Source: CAIQQQ01 sp040399685 (GTDB taxonomy: Bacteria; Pseudomonadota; Alphaproteobacteria; Acetobacterales; Acetobacteraceae). Taken from it: DNA of 64,000 nt. The translations under genes and the position numbers were made by a program. Position 1 is the stretch's first letter. Each line of letters starts with the position of its first letter. Below are positions 49,706-59,546 of this stretch, piece by piece. Below the pieces are notes generated by a model. It saw only the letters and a list, made by a program, of their open reading frames with translations. It was not told the DNA's origin and ran no database searches. Location of the stretch: contig JBBART010000002.1 of NCBI GenBank assembly GCA_040399685.1, positions 124,001-188,000 of the forward strand, in the 5' to 3' direction.

Positions 49706-52700
49706 CTATCTGGCGGCGGCGATGGCCTCCAGGCACCGGCTGCGTGAACGGTCGCGCAGGCGCGACATGCCGCACGCATTGCGCATGCCCGTCAGAACCG
49801 TCTCGTCGTCATGGCTTCGGGCCAGTTCAGCCCGCGCCAGCACCACCAGTTCCTCCATGGCTATCTCCGCCGGATCGCGCATGGCGCCAATGGCGGGTTT
49901 GCGGAAAGCGGCGTGTTGCGCTGGAACCTTGTCGACCGCCCACAGAAAATCACCGACGGCTTCGCGGGTGATCCGACAGTTGACCGGAACTGCGGACAGC
50001 ACGCGCGCCCGAATATCGGCACCTGCTCTTTGAAAACCGTGGGCGCGCGCGATCTGCAGGACCAGAATGTCGTCGCGAACGGGAGCCTGTTCCTGCAACA
50101 GGGCCAGCACCATCGCCTGCAACAAGGGCTGATAGCCGGGTGAATAGAATTGCGCGGCATCGAGGCCGGCGGACGCGGCGGTCCCAGCAGCAACGCACTC
50201 CGGCTGCGGCACAGTTTCCTGTGTTTCCTCTATCGTTGGAGCGTCGGCCGGCCGCGCCAGCCGAACGGCGTCCAGGCGTGCTGTCAGGGCCGCATGCAGC
50301 CGCGTCATTTCGCGCTCTGGGTTGGTCCACCAATCGGTCGACCATATCCGCAGGATGGTCCACCCAAGCCCTTCCAGAACGTTCTGACGCAGTCTGTCAC
50401 GGTCGCGCGCGGTCGCACTGCGATGATAGGTTGCGCCATCGCATTCGACGCCGGCCAGGAAGCGCCCCTGTGCATCGGGGTCGACCACACCCAGATCGAT
50501 CCGAAATCCCGACACGCCAATCTGTGGACGGACATCCCAACCGAGGCGCCGAAGCCTTATGGCCACGGCCTCCTCAAAGCCACTGTCGAAGTCGCCCACC
50601 GAGCCGTCATCGACTGCGATCATCGCACGCGCACCATGCTCGGCATAGGCCAGGAACCGCTTCAAATCCCGCACGCCCTGGGCGTTGGTGCGCGCCAGGT
50701 CGATGTCCTCAGCGCGCAGGCTGCTGAACACGATCAGTTCCTCGCGCGCCCGCGTGACGGCCACGTTCAGCCGGCGCTCGCCGCCGGCATTGTTCAACGG
50801 TCCAAAATTCATCGCAATCTTGCCGGCAGCGTCCGGGCCGTAGGTGAGCGAGAACAACATGACGTCGCGTTCCTCGCCCTGGACGCTCTCAAGGCTCTTG
50901 ATCATCACCGGCTCACCGCCCTCCTCGGAGAAGAACGGTTCCAATGCGGGGTTCTTGCGACGTGCGTCTTCCAGCAGGTTCTCGATTAAATCCTGCTGCG
51001 CCGCGTTGAACGTGACGATGCCGATCGAGCGCCGCGGCTGGCCCGCCAGGCTTCGCTCCAACCGCCGCAGCGTCTCGGCCACGATGGCCTGCGCCTCGGC
51101 CAGATTGGTCCGCGCACCACCCTTGGCATAGACGCCCTGGCGGATATAGCGCAGCGACACCGCCTGATCCTGCGTGGACGGCGAGGGAAACGTGACCAGC
51201 CGGCCGCCGTAATAGGTGTGGTTGGAAAACGCGATCAGGCTTTCGTGCCGGCTGCGATAATGCCAGTTGAGTTGCACGGTCGGCATCCCGCGCCCAAGGC
51301 ACTCGTCCAGCACCGATTCAAGGTCCTGCAACTCGGGTGCAATCGTGTTGCCCTGCTCATCATCCACCTGGCGCTGGAAAAAATCCGTCGGCGGCAACTG
51401 CTTCGGGTCGCCCACCACCACAACCTGCTGGCCCCGGCCAATCGCCCCCACCGCATCCCATGTGGCAATCTGCGAGGCTTCGTCGAAAATCACCAGATCC
51501 ACGCCGGCCGCATCGGCCGGCAGGAACTGCGCGACAGACAATGGGCTCATCATCAAACAGGGCGTCAGTTGCCGCAGGATACGCGGCATGCCCCCCATCA
51601 ACTGCCGCACCGGCAAATGGCGCATGCGCTTCTGCAGTTCGCGGTTGAGCAGCAGATGCTCCTTGTCGCCACGTTCAGCGCCATCGCGTTGCGTGTTGCG
51701 CGACAGCCGCAGCCGCACGAGCCGTGTGGCAAGCCCCATCATGGCCTGGTCGATCTCCCGAAAGCGTTCAATCCGCTTTTCGTGTGTGGCCGCCGCGAAT
51801 GTTCGCAATTCAGGCGTGGCCTCGACTACAAGGCCGATCCACCAGCGCGCGTAATCGGCTTCGAAAACGCGGGGCAGGTCGGCAGGGTCGATCAACCCAA
51901 GTTCCAGCGCCACCAACAATGCGTCCACCCCCAACCCGGTGGCCACGTGATGCATGCGCTGCCAACTGCACCAGTCCTTCAGGCCGCGAATACTTTCAAT
52001 CCAGCCGCCGAGTATCTCCGTCAGCTGATCGGTCCAGCCCGGTTCGGTGGCCGGCACCAGTGCGGACGGGTTGGTGCCACACAACGGGATCAACTGGTCC
52101 AGCGCCGCCAATGTCTGGTCGCGCGCCTCAATCAGGCTGGTGAGAGTGCGGCCAACATGGGCGGTTGGCTCAAGCAACTCGCTCGCCTCGCGCATCAGCA
52201 GGCGTATCCGCTCCCGCATGGCGGACAAGGACAACGCATCGGTGGCACACGCCGCCTGCGCCACGCGAAGTGTGCGCGACCAGGCATAGCCACTCTCGAT
52301 CTGTCCAAAATCAGTCTCCAACGCCTTCCAACGTTGCCCGAGCACGGTGTCCAGCGGCAACGCCCGCACGGCGGTCTTGATGGCCTGCATCTCAATCAGG
52401 CGATCAAATTCCGCCACGCCCAGCCCTGTATCCGTGCCGCGCATCTCCAGCGCCAACAACTTGCGCAGCTTGCCCAGCGCCATGCTGCGCGGCACGGCCC
52501 ACCGCGTCTCCGCCGCCAGCCATTGCGCACGAAGATCATGCAGCGGCAGCGCCCAAATCCCCGGCTTCCAGTCCAGCACCAGCGATGTCTGAAGCTTGAG
52601 ATGCGCCGCCGCCAACCTGCTTGCCTGGCGGACAAGTTCGATGGTTGCATCAGCGTCGTTGCCCAGTGCCCATCCGGCGTCCAGCCCCGGCGCGTCGAGC

Positions 52701-55549
52701 AGCAGGCGCGCCATATGCGCCAGCCTTTGCAACCCCTCGGCCGATGTCTGCGTGCGAATCTCCAACCCCATCGCCTCGCACATGGCGGCGGTTGCTTCGT
52801 GGAGGACACGCAACCGCGCCGCCGCCGCCCGTGCCGCGTCGAGCAACCGCCGCTCGGCCGGCGGCGACCATTCGCGTAGGTGCACGCCCTTCAGCGGGGC
52901 AGACAGGATCGCATCGCCGGTTCGCTGCCACGTGGCCTGTGCCTCATCGACGAACGCCACCATGCGCTGGTAATCGGCGACTTCGTGCAGGTCCGCCTGC
53001 GACCATTGCAGGCCGAACGAGGGAAGCTTCTGATCCTCGGCCAGCAACACCTTGCTCATCGCCCTGAAGGCCGTGAGCCCGTTGCGACCGCGCTTGTGCA
53101 GTGCCTGCACATATCCATCCAGCGTATCGCTCAGGCCTTCGATCGTGGCGTTTGCCGTCTCCCACTCGGCCTCTTCGAAGCTTTCAACAACATTGCGGGC
53201 GCGATCAAGCTGTTGCAGCACCGCCTGTTTGCTGGCCTTCGATGAAAACAGGTCCAGGCAGAAATCCGACAGCCCCACGGCCTTCATCCGCCGCTGCACC
53301 ACCTCCAGCGCCGCCCGCTTTTCAGCCACGAACAGCACGGTGCGACCCTGTGCCAGCGTGTTGGCGATGATGTTGGCAATTGTCTGGCTTTTGCCGGTGC
53401 CGGGTGGCCCGATCATCACGAAGCTGCGACCGGAGGCGGCAACGGCCACAGCATGGGCCTGCGATGAATCAGATTCCAGCGGACAGACCAACTGCGAGGT
53501 CGGCACAAGATCATCGCGGCGCATCGCATCGAACGTGCCTGCGTGATCAGTCGCCGTGTCAGCATCAGGCGTAGCCATCAGGCGGCGAACCACCGTGTTC
53601 TTTTGCAGCGCCGCCGCGCGGTCCACCAGGTCTTTCCACATCAGATACTTTGTGGACGACAAGGTGGTGAGCGTGATGTCCTCTGCCACCTCCCAGCCTG
53701 GAATATGTCGCAACTTGGTGCGGACGATGTCCAGGACGGCCAGAACGTCGAGACCTGCTTCATCAGTGGGCAACGGGCCAGACAAGTGCGGCAACGTGAT
53801 TTCGAAATCCTGCCGCAGCATTTCAAGCAACGTATCGTTTATGCGTGTCTCGTCGTCATGCACCCGCAGCACGAAGCCCGAGCGCGCGCTTTGCCGCTCC
53901 AACGTCACCGGGATGAGAATAAGTGGCGCCCGATAAGGTTTTTCCCGATCCTGCCGTCGCCACAGCAGCGAGCCAAGCGTCAGGAACAGCGTGTTGGTGC
54001 CGCCTTCCTGCAGTGCATTGCGGGCGGTACGGGATATCTCGATCAACGCCGCCTGCATGCCGGCGTCATCGTGATCGGCCACGAGCTCGTTGCGTGCCAT
54101 GGCCTCAGCGGCAAACCTGTGATGGGCCTCTGCTGTCGTCTCGGCGCCGGTGTGCCCGTCGCGCCGTGGGTCCTGGCCCTGCATGAGGCGGGGATGGGAC
54201 ACGAACCGCAGCGGCGCGGTATGGTCGCGGCCACGCATGGCGGCGAGAACGGCTTCCAGGCGGGCAAGATCCGTCGTGGCGATATTCAAAACCTGCTTGC
54301 TGGATAACGGCAGGTTCAAAAGGCGGTTGCGGCCGGACAGATCCAGCAGACGCTGGCGCCATCGCTCCAGACGACCGGCGGGCTGGCCGGACATGGAAGG
54401 GCGACCCATGTCCGGCGCTGGACGCATCGGCGGGGCGGGATCGATCGGTGGCGCGCCATTGTTCTGGCCCTGAGGCTCCACCGTCTCGTCTGATGGGGGG
54501 GCGAGGGTTGCGAGTGGCTTGATGCCCCGCTGCCGCGCGCGCCTGATGTCAATCATGCATTCGAAATTGTTTTCGTTCTCAGCGGAAACATGGGCGTGCC
54601 CGACGTCCCGCGCGGCCAGAAATCCAGGCTTTGGACTGTGGGTGCAGAGCGTCGTTTCAAACAGCAGCATGTCGTCAAGCTTCAGGCGGTTCCGCAACCC
54701 GGCGGCATCCTCGATAATGGAGCGGCCGAAATCCTCGGGGATCAACCACACGCCAGCGTGGGCGTGGGCTTTGCTGAGAACCAGCACCGGATTGAGCCCG
54801 ATCTGTTCAAGGCACGCCGCGAACAGCGTGGCCGTGTCCAGGCAGGTGGCGAGTTGATCGTCTACGACCTGCGACGGCAGCCGTACCCGTTGGCCGTTTT
54901 GCTCGAAAGACGGCGGTGGGTTGATGTAGCGCAGGTCCAGGGCACACACCGCGCCCCAGACCGTTGCTGCCTGTTCCCAAACGCGGACCTTGCTGGCGCT
55001 TTGATAGCCTTCTAACTGGTCGCTCAATTTCCCGGCGCGCAACATGTTTGATGCGGTCAACAAAATCCTGGCGACAGCGGGATCATTGGGGAGCACGAAC
55101 GCAGCCAGAATATCAGGTATGCCGGCCACGCCGCCCCACTGGTTGGCCGGCAGCAGGCGAAGTTCAATGGTCTGCACGCCGAGAACGGCATCTCCGGCGG
55201 TTGCCGTGAGGGTGACGACGCAGGGGCATGGCTCGGTCAACGCGTCGAGTAAAACCCCGTCCAGTCGCACCGCAAGGTCGTCGATCTGGCGGATCTGGCC
55301 TGGGGCCAGATGCTGGATCAACCAGCTGCGTGGGTGCAACGCCGGCGGTTCGCACGTGAGTTGCAACACGACGTTGGGCAGATGCCGGGGGCTGATGTTG
55401 GCCAGCGTCAAGTCGCAGAGTGCGGGAATACTGTTGTGCCATAAGGCTTTGCTGATTGAAGGCTGCAGCCCGGCCGAAATTGTGAGACACAAGGCAACTT
55501 CGCTGGCATCCGGCGTCAGGGCTGTTTCCAAATCGTCCGGCTGCATCAT
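49706..55549 (-). CDS. giant SF1 helicase-nuclease with N-terminal transglutaminase-like domain (DUF4011/DUF3320 type)
   Basis: This 1947-residue protein contains, in order: an N-terminal beta-rich region; a transglutaminase-like domain with CLDTATLFAACLEQIGL near residue 235 and HAHAGVWL near 263; a DUF4011-like segment (RWRQRLLDLSGRNRLLNLPL); an SF1 helicase with Walker A GPPGTGKSQTIANII at about 712, Walker B and Q motif FDEASQIATWDAVG near 1353, DPKQLPP, LNWHYRSRHE, SVQGEERDVM and NVAVTRAREEL near 1600; and a Vsr/MTES_1575-like nuclease at about 1650-1750 with FRIDLGVVD, GVECDGATYH and LRIWSTDWW. DUF3320-like sequence follows. The ATG at 55549 has AGGA 5 nt upstream. Such proteins are found in predicted anti-phage loci; that role is inference. 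It stands alone. Confidence 0.88.
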   Translation of the reverse strand: MMQPDDLETALTPDASEVALCLTISAGLQPSISKALWHNSIPALCDLTLANISPRHLPNVVLQLTCEPPALHPRSWLIQHLAPGQIRQIDDLAVRLDGVLLDALTEPCPCVVTLTATAGDAVLGVQTIELRLLPANQWGGVAGIPDILAAFVLPNDPAVARILLTASNMLRAGKLSDQLEGYQSASKVRVWEQAATVWGAVCALDLRYINPPPSFEQNGQRVRLPSQVVDDQLATCLDTATLFAACLEQIGLNPVLVLSKAHAHAGVWLIPEDFGRSIIEDAAGLRNRLKLDDMLLFETTLCTHSPKPGFLAARDVGHAHVSAENENNFECMIDIRRARQRGIKPLATLAPPSDETVEPQGQNNGAPPIDPAPPMRPAPDMGRPSMSGQPAGRLERWRQRLLDLSGRNRLLNLPLSSKQVLNIATTDLARLEAVLAAMRGRDHTAPLRFVSHPRLMQGQDPRRDGHTGAETTAEAHHRFAAEAMARNELVADHDDAGMQAALIEISRTARNALQEGGTNTLFLTLGSLLWRRQDREKPYRAPLILIPVTLERQSARSGFVLRVHDDETRINDTLLEMLRQDFEITLPHLSGPLPTDEAGLDVLAVLDIVRTKLRHIPGWEVAEDITLTTLSSTKYLMWKDLVDRAAALQKNTVVRRLMATPDADTATDHAGTFDAMRRDDLVPTSQLVCPLESDSSQAHAVAVAASGRSFVMIGPPGTGKSQTIANIIANTLAQGRTVLFVAEKRAALEVVQRRMKAVGLSDFCLDLFSSKASKQAVLQQLDRARNVVESFEEAEWETANATIEGLSDTLDGYVQALHKRGRNGLTAFRAMSKVLLAEDQKLPSFGLQWSQADLHEVADYQRMVAFVDEAQATWQRTGDAILSAPLKGVHLREWSPPAERRLLDAARAAAARLRVLHEATAAMCEAMGLEIRTQTSAEGLQRLAHMARLLLDAPGLDAGWALGNDADATIELVRQASRLAAAHLKLQTSLVLDWKPGIWALPLHDLRAQWLAAETRWAVPRSMALGKLRKLLALEMRGTDTGLGVAEFDRLIEMQAIKTAVRALPLDTVLGQRWKALETDFGQIESGYAWSRTLRVAQAACATDALSLSAMRERIRLLMREASELLEPTAHVGRTLTSLIEARDQTLAALDQLIPLCGTNPSALVPATEPGWTDQLTEILGGWIESIRGLKDWCSWQRMHHVATGLGVDALLVALELGLIDPADLPRVFEADYARWWIGLVVEATPELRTFAAATHEKRIERFREIDQAMMGLATRLVRLRLSRNTQRDGAERGDKEHLLLNRELQKRMRHLPVRQLMGGMPRILRQLTPCLMMSPLSVAQFLPADAAGVDLVIFDEASQIATWDAVGAIGRGQQVVVVGDPKQLPPTDFFQRQVDDEQGNTIAPELQDLESVLDECLGRGMPTVQLNWHYRSRHESLIAFSNHTYYGGRLVTFPSPSTQDQAVSLRYIRQGVYAKGGARTNLAEAQAIVAETLRRLERSLAGQPRRSIGIVTFNAAQQDLIENLLEDARRKNPALEPFFSEEGGEPVMIKSLESVQGEERDVMLFSLTYGPDAAGKIAMNFGPLNNAGGERRLNVAVTRAREELIVFSSLRAEDIDLARTNAQGVRDLKRFLAYAEHGARAMIAVDDGSVGDFDSGFEEAVAIRLRRLGWDVRPQIGVSGFRIDLGVVDPDAQGRFLAGVECDGATYHRSATARDRDRLRQNVLEGLGWTILRIWSTDWWTNPEREMTRLHAALTARLDAVRLARPADAPTIEETQETVPQPECVAAGTAASAGLDAAQFYSPGYQPLLQAMVLALLQEQAPVRDDILVLQIARAHGFQRAGADIRARVLSAVPVNCRITREAVGDFLWAVDKVPAQHAAFRKPAIGAMRDPAEIAMEELVVLARAELARSHDDETVLTGMRNACGMSRLRDRSRSRCLEAIAAAR

Positions 55550-56022
55550 AATGTCCTGAAAAGTCGTCGCTGGAAAATGTGTGCCGACGCGCTGCCAAAA
55601 CGTGGCGTGAGCATCACGAAATTTAAACCCACAGATAGAGTCGTCGCCTTTTTGATTCGTGGCAGACCGACTCCACAGCCTATCGTGGATTGATAAGCAG
55701 CGTAAGCTCCCCCTTGCCCACATCAAGAAGATGGGGGCGTTGGCTCCCTCACGTTGATGCCCGAATCAATATGGAAAATCGGACAGCAATGATCTGTCAG
55801 AGGGCGCCGGATGCAAGGTATTGGTGGTGGAGGTTGGGCTGGCGCATCGACGGCGGCGAGCATAGACGGATGATGCTACCAAAGGACATCATGTCTTGAA
55901 GCCTGTTCATAAGTGAACCTGCATATAGGTTTGAGCATAATAGACGCCAAAAAATCATCGTGGCGTATTACAGTCCTCTGGTCTTTCATCACGCACGACA
56001 TCACCGCTCATGGAGTGAGGCA
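55550..56022. other. non-coding region between helicase gene and small unknown gene
   Basis: No supported gene in 473 nt. The right half (55890-55990) is AT-rich and has two small inverted repeats, GTTCA...TGAAC (55905-55918) and ACGCCA...TGGCGT (55944-55966), that may belong to the promoter of the rightward gene. Open frames here are short and lack ribosome sites. Confidence 0.45.
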
Positions 56023-56538
56023 ATGCCTTCGGACACAGCACCCACCTTGTCGATCAGCGCTTTGTTTGCCGATCGTGATGCAAAACGCCGTCGCGAGAGG
56101 GAGCAGGAGGAGCAACTGCGGCGGCGCAAGGAGGAGGAACTGGCAGCCTATCGCCAGCGCCTTGAAGATTTCCGGGTGACCGACGAACACCGTCAGACCA
56201 TTGTGGCCCGTATCAGGCGGGCCTTTGAGAAGGGGGACACGGAATTGATGCTGGCATCGTTCCCCTGCGGTTTTTGCACCGACAATGGCCGTGCCATCAT
56301 CAATTCTGATGCGCCGCCCATCAACAAGCCAGATCCCAACACACTATCCGACGAACCTGAATGGATAGGCACGATGCCGGCCGGCGCAAAATCGGTTTAT
56401 GCATATTGGAAAAACGAACTGAAACCCGGCGGCTTCAAGCTTGGCGCGCGTATCATCAGTTACCCTGATGGAATGCCGGGCGAGGTTGGATTGTTCTTCA
56501 CCTGGCCAAAATCCATGCTGGACGAGGAAATGTCCTGA
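56023..56538 (+). CDS. 171-residue protein of unknown function
   Basis: I do not recognise this protein. The N-terminal third is highly charged and likely a coiled coil (RDAKRRREREQEEQLRRRK). The rest looks globular, with a helix IVARIRRAFEKGDTELMLASF, a CGFC motif at FPCGFCTDNGRA that could be redox-active or metal-binding, and an aromatic-rich end (SVYAYWKNELKPGGFKLGAR). The ATG at 56023 has GGAG about 7 nt upstream; a longer frame starts at 55960. It is divergent from the helicase gene and convergent with ackA. A link to the helicase is possible but unproven. Confidence 0.65.
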   Translation: MPSDTAPTLSISALFADRDAKRRREREQEEQLRRRKEEELAAYRQRLEDFRVTDEHRQTIVARIRRAFEKGDTELMLASFPCGFCTDNGRAIINSDAPPINKPDPNTLSDEPEWIGTMPAGAKSVYAYWKNELKPGGFKLGARIISYPDGMPGEVGLFFTWPKSMLDEEMS

Positions 56539-56559
56539 TTGGTTTTCAGCCGTGGCAGT

Positions 56560-57744
56560 CTAAGTTTGAATCTGCTTCAAGACAGACGCTGTGTGCTGGA
56601 CGATCATGGCTTCTTCGTCCGTGCGTATCACCCAGGCGGATATGGGGGATTCTTCGGCGCTGATCCGTCCTTCGCCTGCGTTGTTGCGGGCGTCGTTCAG
56701 TGCAAGGCCAAGCCACCCGCATCCGCCCGCCACCTCGCGGCGTGTGGCCGCATCATTCTCTCCAATGCCGCCGGTAAAGACGATGGCATCGAGCCCGCCA
56801 ATGGCCGCAGCCAGTGATCCAATTTCGCGCGTGATGCGATAGACGAACAAATCAATCGCCTCGCGCGCATTCGGATCAGATGATGCGCGCAAAATCCGCA
56901 TATCCGATGAAACACCGGACACGCCGAGCAATCCGGACTCCCGATAGATCAGCCGCTCCAGGGCGCGCGCGTCCATGGCGTGCGTGTCCATCAGATGAAT
57001 CAGCACGCCGGGGTCCAGCGCACCGCAGCGTGTGCCCATCATCAGCCCGTCCACGGCAGTGAAGCCCATCGTGCTGGCCACGCTTTTGCCTCCGGCCATC
57101 ACGCACAGGCTGGCGCCGTTGCCAAGATGGGCCACCAGAACACGCGCTTGGGCCAATGCCGGGTCAATCCGAGGAAGTTGCGTGGCAATGTACTCGTAGG
57201 ACAGGCCATGAAATCCATAGCGCCGGATGCCGGTGTCCGTGAGCGTGCGTGGCAAGGCAAAGGCCTGTGCGACATATGATTGCGACCGATGAAACGCCGT
57301 GTCGAAACAGGCAACCTGCGGCAGATGCGGCGCGAATTCGGCAACGGTGCGGATGGGCCCCAGATTATGCGGCTGGTGCAGCGGCGCCAGTGGCGACAGC
57401 TTTTCCAGTTCGGTCAGAGCATGCGCATCGATACGCACCGGCCCATCGAATATGAGGCCGCCATGCACAACCCGATGCCCCACCCCCACAGTGCGTCGGC
57501 CCACCATAACCTCGGGGCCCAGGCTGAGCAGTTCCCGAACAGCTGCGCGATGGTCGAAGCCTTCAGCCGGATAATTGCGCGCGATTGCGCCTCCCTGCGC
57601 GGTCAGGCGGGGCGCTGTGCCGATTCCTTCGATCTGGCCGCGCGTCAGCCGCAAGAACCGCGCGGTGGCTTCGTGTATTGCGAATTTGATGCTCGATGAA
57701 CCAGCGTTCAGAACAACGATGCACTCCGTCACTGCTGCTGTCAT
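56560..57744 (-). CDS. ackA: acetate kinase
   Basis: AckA makes ATP and acetate from acetyl phosphate and ADP. The 394-residue protein has VLNAGSSSIKFAIHE at the N-terminus, GHRVVHGG, the catalytic-region FDTAFHRS, YGFHGLSYEYIA, AHLGNGASLC and FTGGIGENDAATR. The start at 57744 forms ATGA with the phosphotransacetylase stop, so the two are coupled. It is the last gene of a four-gene leftward operon (DUF3141, fabI, pta, ackA) with an FNR-type site upstream. Confidence 0.96.
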   Translation of the reverse strand: MTAAVTECIVVLNAGSSSIKFAIHEATARFLRLTRGQIEGIGTAPRLTAQGGAIARNYPAEGFDHRAAVRELLSLGPEVMVGRRTVGVGHRVVHGGLIFDGPVRIDAHALTELEKLSPLAPLHQPHNLGPIRTVAEFAPHLPQVACFDTAFHRSQSYVAQAFALPRTLTDTGIRRYGFHGLSYEYIATQLPRIDPALAQARVLVAHLGNGASLCVMAGGKSVASTMGFTAVDGLMMGTRCGALDPGVLIHLMDTHAMDARALERLIYRESGLLGVSGVSSDMRILRASSDPNAREAIDLFVYRITREIGSLAAAIGGLDAIVFTGGIGENDAATRREVAGGCGWLGLALNDARNNAGEGRISAEESPISAWVIRTDEEAMIVQHTASVLKQIQT

Positions 57745-58697
57745 GGATTTTGCGCCACCGCCGCCAGTTGCGTGCGGCGTGCGGCCGCCACCAGGGCTGC
57801 CACGGCGCAAGACGCCACGCGCGTTGTCAGACTGTCGGCGCGGCTGGTGAGAATGATCGGCACGCGCGCGCCCAGCACGATGCCGGCGGCCAGGGCGCCG
57901 GCCAGGAAGGTGAGGCTTTTTGCCAACATGTTGCCGGCGTCCAGGTCGGGCACGATCAGCACGTTGGCGTGCCCGGCAACGGGAGATTTTATGCCTTTGA
58001 TGCTGGCGGCATCGAGATCGATCGCGTTGTCGAGTGCCAGCGGACCGTCCAGGAAGGCGCCGGTGATCTGGCCCCGGTCGGCCATCTTGCAAAGTGCCGC
58101 AGCCTCCACGGTGCTGAGAATGTGGGGGTTGACTGATTCCGTGGCTGACAGAACAGCCACGCGCACTTCCTGAAACATCAAGGCGTGTGCGAGATCGATC
58201 GCGTTCTGGACGATGTCCATCTTCTCGGCCAGCGTGGGTGTTATGTTCACCGCCGCATCGCTGATGATGAGTGGGTCGGCATGTCCGGGGATGTCCATCA
58301 CGAAGCAATGACTGATCCGCCTGGCGGTCCGAAGTCCGTCTTGCGCGACCACCGGGCGCAGCAGTTCGTCGGTGTGCAGGCTGCCTTTCATCAGGGCGCT
58401 GGCCCGCCCCGCCCGCACCATGGCCACGGCAGCTTCCGCGGCGGCGTCGCTGTGCAGAACGTTTTCGATCTGCGCATCTCTCAGCGAGAGTGAGGACGCT
58501 GCCGCCACATCCTGAATCTTGGCACGCGGGCCGATCAGGATGGGGCGGATGATCCCAAGACGGGCCGCTTCAAGGGCCCCTTCGAGGGAGGCCTTGTCGC
58601 AGGGATGCACAACGGCTGTGGTGGTGGGCGGCATGGCCGCCGCAGCGGCCAAAAGTCGTTCGTACCGCACAGACGAGGTTTTCGGATGATCGTTCAT
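57741..58697 (-). CDS. pta: phosphate acetyl/butyryl transferase
   Basis: The enzyme exchanges CoA for phosphate on acetyl-CoA (or butyryl-CoA), feeding acetate kinase. The 318-residue protein is the short form without the DRTGG and P-loop regulatory domains of E. coli Pta. Marks are VVHPCDKASLEGALEAARLG, RPILIGPRAKI, LMKGSLHTDELL, ISDAAVNITP, and GPLALDNAID with GHANVLIVPDLDAGNML. The start at 58697 is preferred because the longer frame overlaps fabI. It lies 31 nt after fabI and overlaps ackA by 4 nt. Acetyl or butyryl specificity cannot be told; ackA next door favours acetyl. Confidence 0.9.
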   Translation of the reverse strand: MNDHPKTSSVRYERLLAAAAAMPPTTTAVVHPCDKASLEGALEAARLGIIRPILIGPRAKIQDVAAASSLSLRDAQIENVLHSDAAAEAAVAMVRAGRASALMKGSLHTDELLRPVVAQDGLRTARRISHCFVMDIPGHADPLIISDAAVNITPTLAEKMDIVQNAIDLAHALMFQEVRVAVLSATESVNPHILSTVEAAALCKMADRGQITGAFLDGPLALDNAIDLDAASIKGIKSPVAGHANVLIVPDLDAGNMLAKSLTFLAGALAAGIVLGARVPIILTSRADSLTTRVASCAVAALVAAARRTQLAAVAQNP

Positions 58698-58728
58698 GGC
58701 CGTGTCCTTGCAATGTGTGAAGGCCTCG

Positions 58729-59508
58729 TCAGGCGATGATGTTGGCGCCGCCATCGACATAGACGGTGCCGCCCGTGACGCGCCGGGCGAACGGCGTGGC
58801 GAGGTAGGCGCAGGTGAACCCGACATCCATGATGTCGACCAGTTCGCCCACTGGCGCCTTGTGTGCGGCTTCGTTCAGCAGTACGTCGAAATCCTTCAAC
58901 CCGCTCGCAGCACGTGTTTTCAACGGTCCGGGCGATATGGCATGCACGCGGATACGGCTGCCGCCGAGTTCGTAGGCCAAATAGCGGCAGGACGCTTCGA
59001 GAGCCGCCTTGATGGGGCCCATGACGTTGTAGTTCGCCACAACACGGTTGGCGCCGAGATAGCTCATGGCGAACATCGTGCCACCGTTCGTCATCAGCGG
59101 CGCCGCCAGCCTGGCCATGCGGATGAACGAATGGCACGAGACGTCCATCGCCTTGGCGAACCCCTCGGCCGAGCAATCCAGAAGCCCGCCCTGCAGGTCC
59201 TGCTTCGGCGCGAAGGCGATGGAGTGGACCAGAATGTCGAGCGTGCCCCAGCGGGTGCGAACCTCGTCAAACACCGCTTCGAGTTGCCCGGGGATGGCGA
59301 CATCGAGCGGGGCCAGGATATGGGCGCCCAATTCCTCCGCCAGTGGCGCCACATGGGGGCGCGCCTTCTCGTTGAGATAGGTCAGCGCGATGTCGGCGCC
59401 GGCGGTGTGAAACGCCTTTGCGCAGCCGTAGGCGATGGAGTCGCTGTTGGCGACGCCGACCACCAGGGCCTTGTGCCCGGTGAGCACCGGGTTGATCGCT
59501 GTGTCCAT
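58729..59508 (-). CDS. fabI: enoyl-ACP reductase (NADH), FabI type
   Basis: FabI performs the last reduction of fatty acid elongation. The 259-residue short-chain dehydrogenase has GHKALVVGVANSDSIAYG at the N-terminus, the LAEELGAHILAPLDV and LVHSIAFAPK regions, and the catalytic Tyr and Lys in SYLGANRVVANYNVMGPIK. The ATG at 59508 was chosen over one 15 nt upstream. A FabI inside a DUF3141-pta-ackA operon is probably a condition-specific paralogue, although no other copy is in the window. It lies 38 nt after the DUF3141 gene. Confidence 0.95.
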   Translation of the reverse strand: MDTAINPVLTGHKALVVGVANSDSIAYGCAKAFHTAGADIALTYLNEKARPHVAPLAEELGAHILAPLDVAIPGQLEAVFDEVRTRWGTLDILVHSIAFAPKQDLQGGLLDCSAEGFAKAMDVSCHSFIRMARLAAPLMTNGGTMFAMSYLGANRVVANYNVMGPIKAALEASCRYLAYELGGSRIRVHAISPGPLKTRAASGLKDFDVLLNEAAHKAPVGELVDIMDVGFTCAYLATPFARRVTGGTVYVDGGANIIA

Positions 59509-59546
59509 GCTGGTTCCTCTCATCCGCTCAGGAAGATGGCGCGGGC

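Noticed and set aside
49694..49723. 10-bp inverted repeat across the helicase stop codon as a terminator
   Set aside because: One arm is coding sequence and no T-run follows, so termination there cannot be supported.
51218..52879. Open frame of 553 codons on the + strand inside the helicase gene
   Set aside because: Its composition (Arg, Gln, His, Pro) is that of an antisense shadow, and the helicase frame carries clear motifs over the same region.
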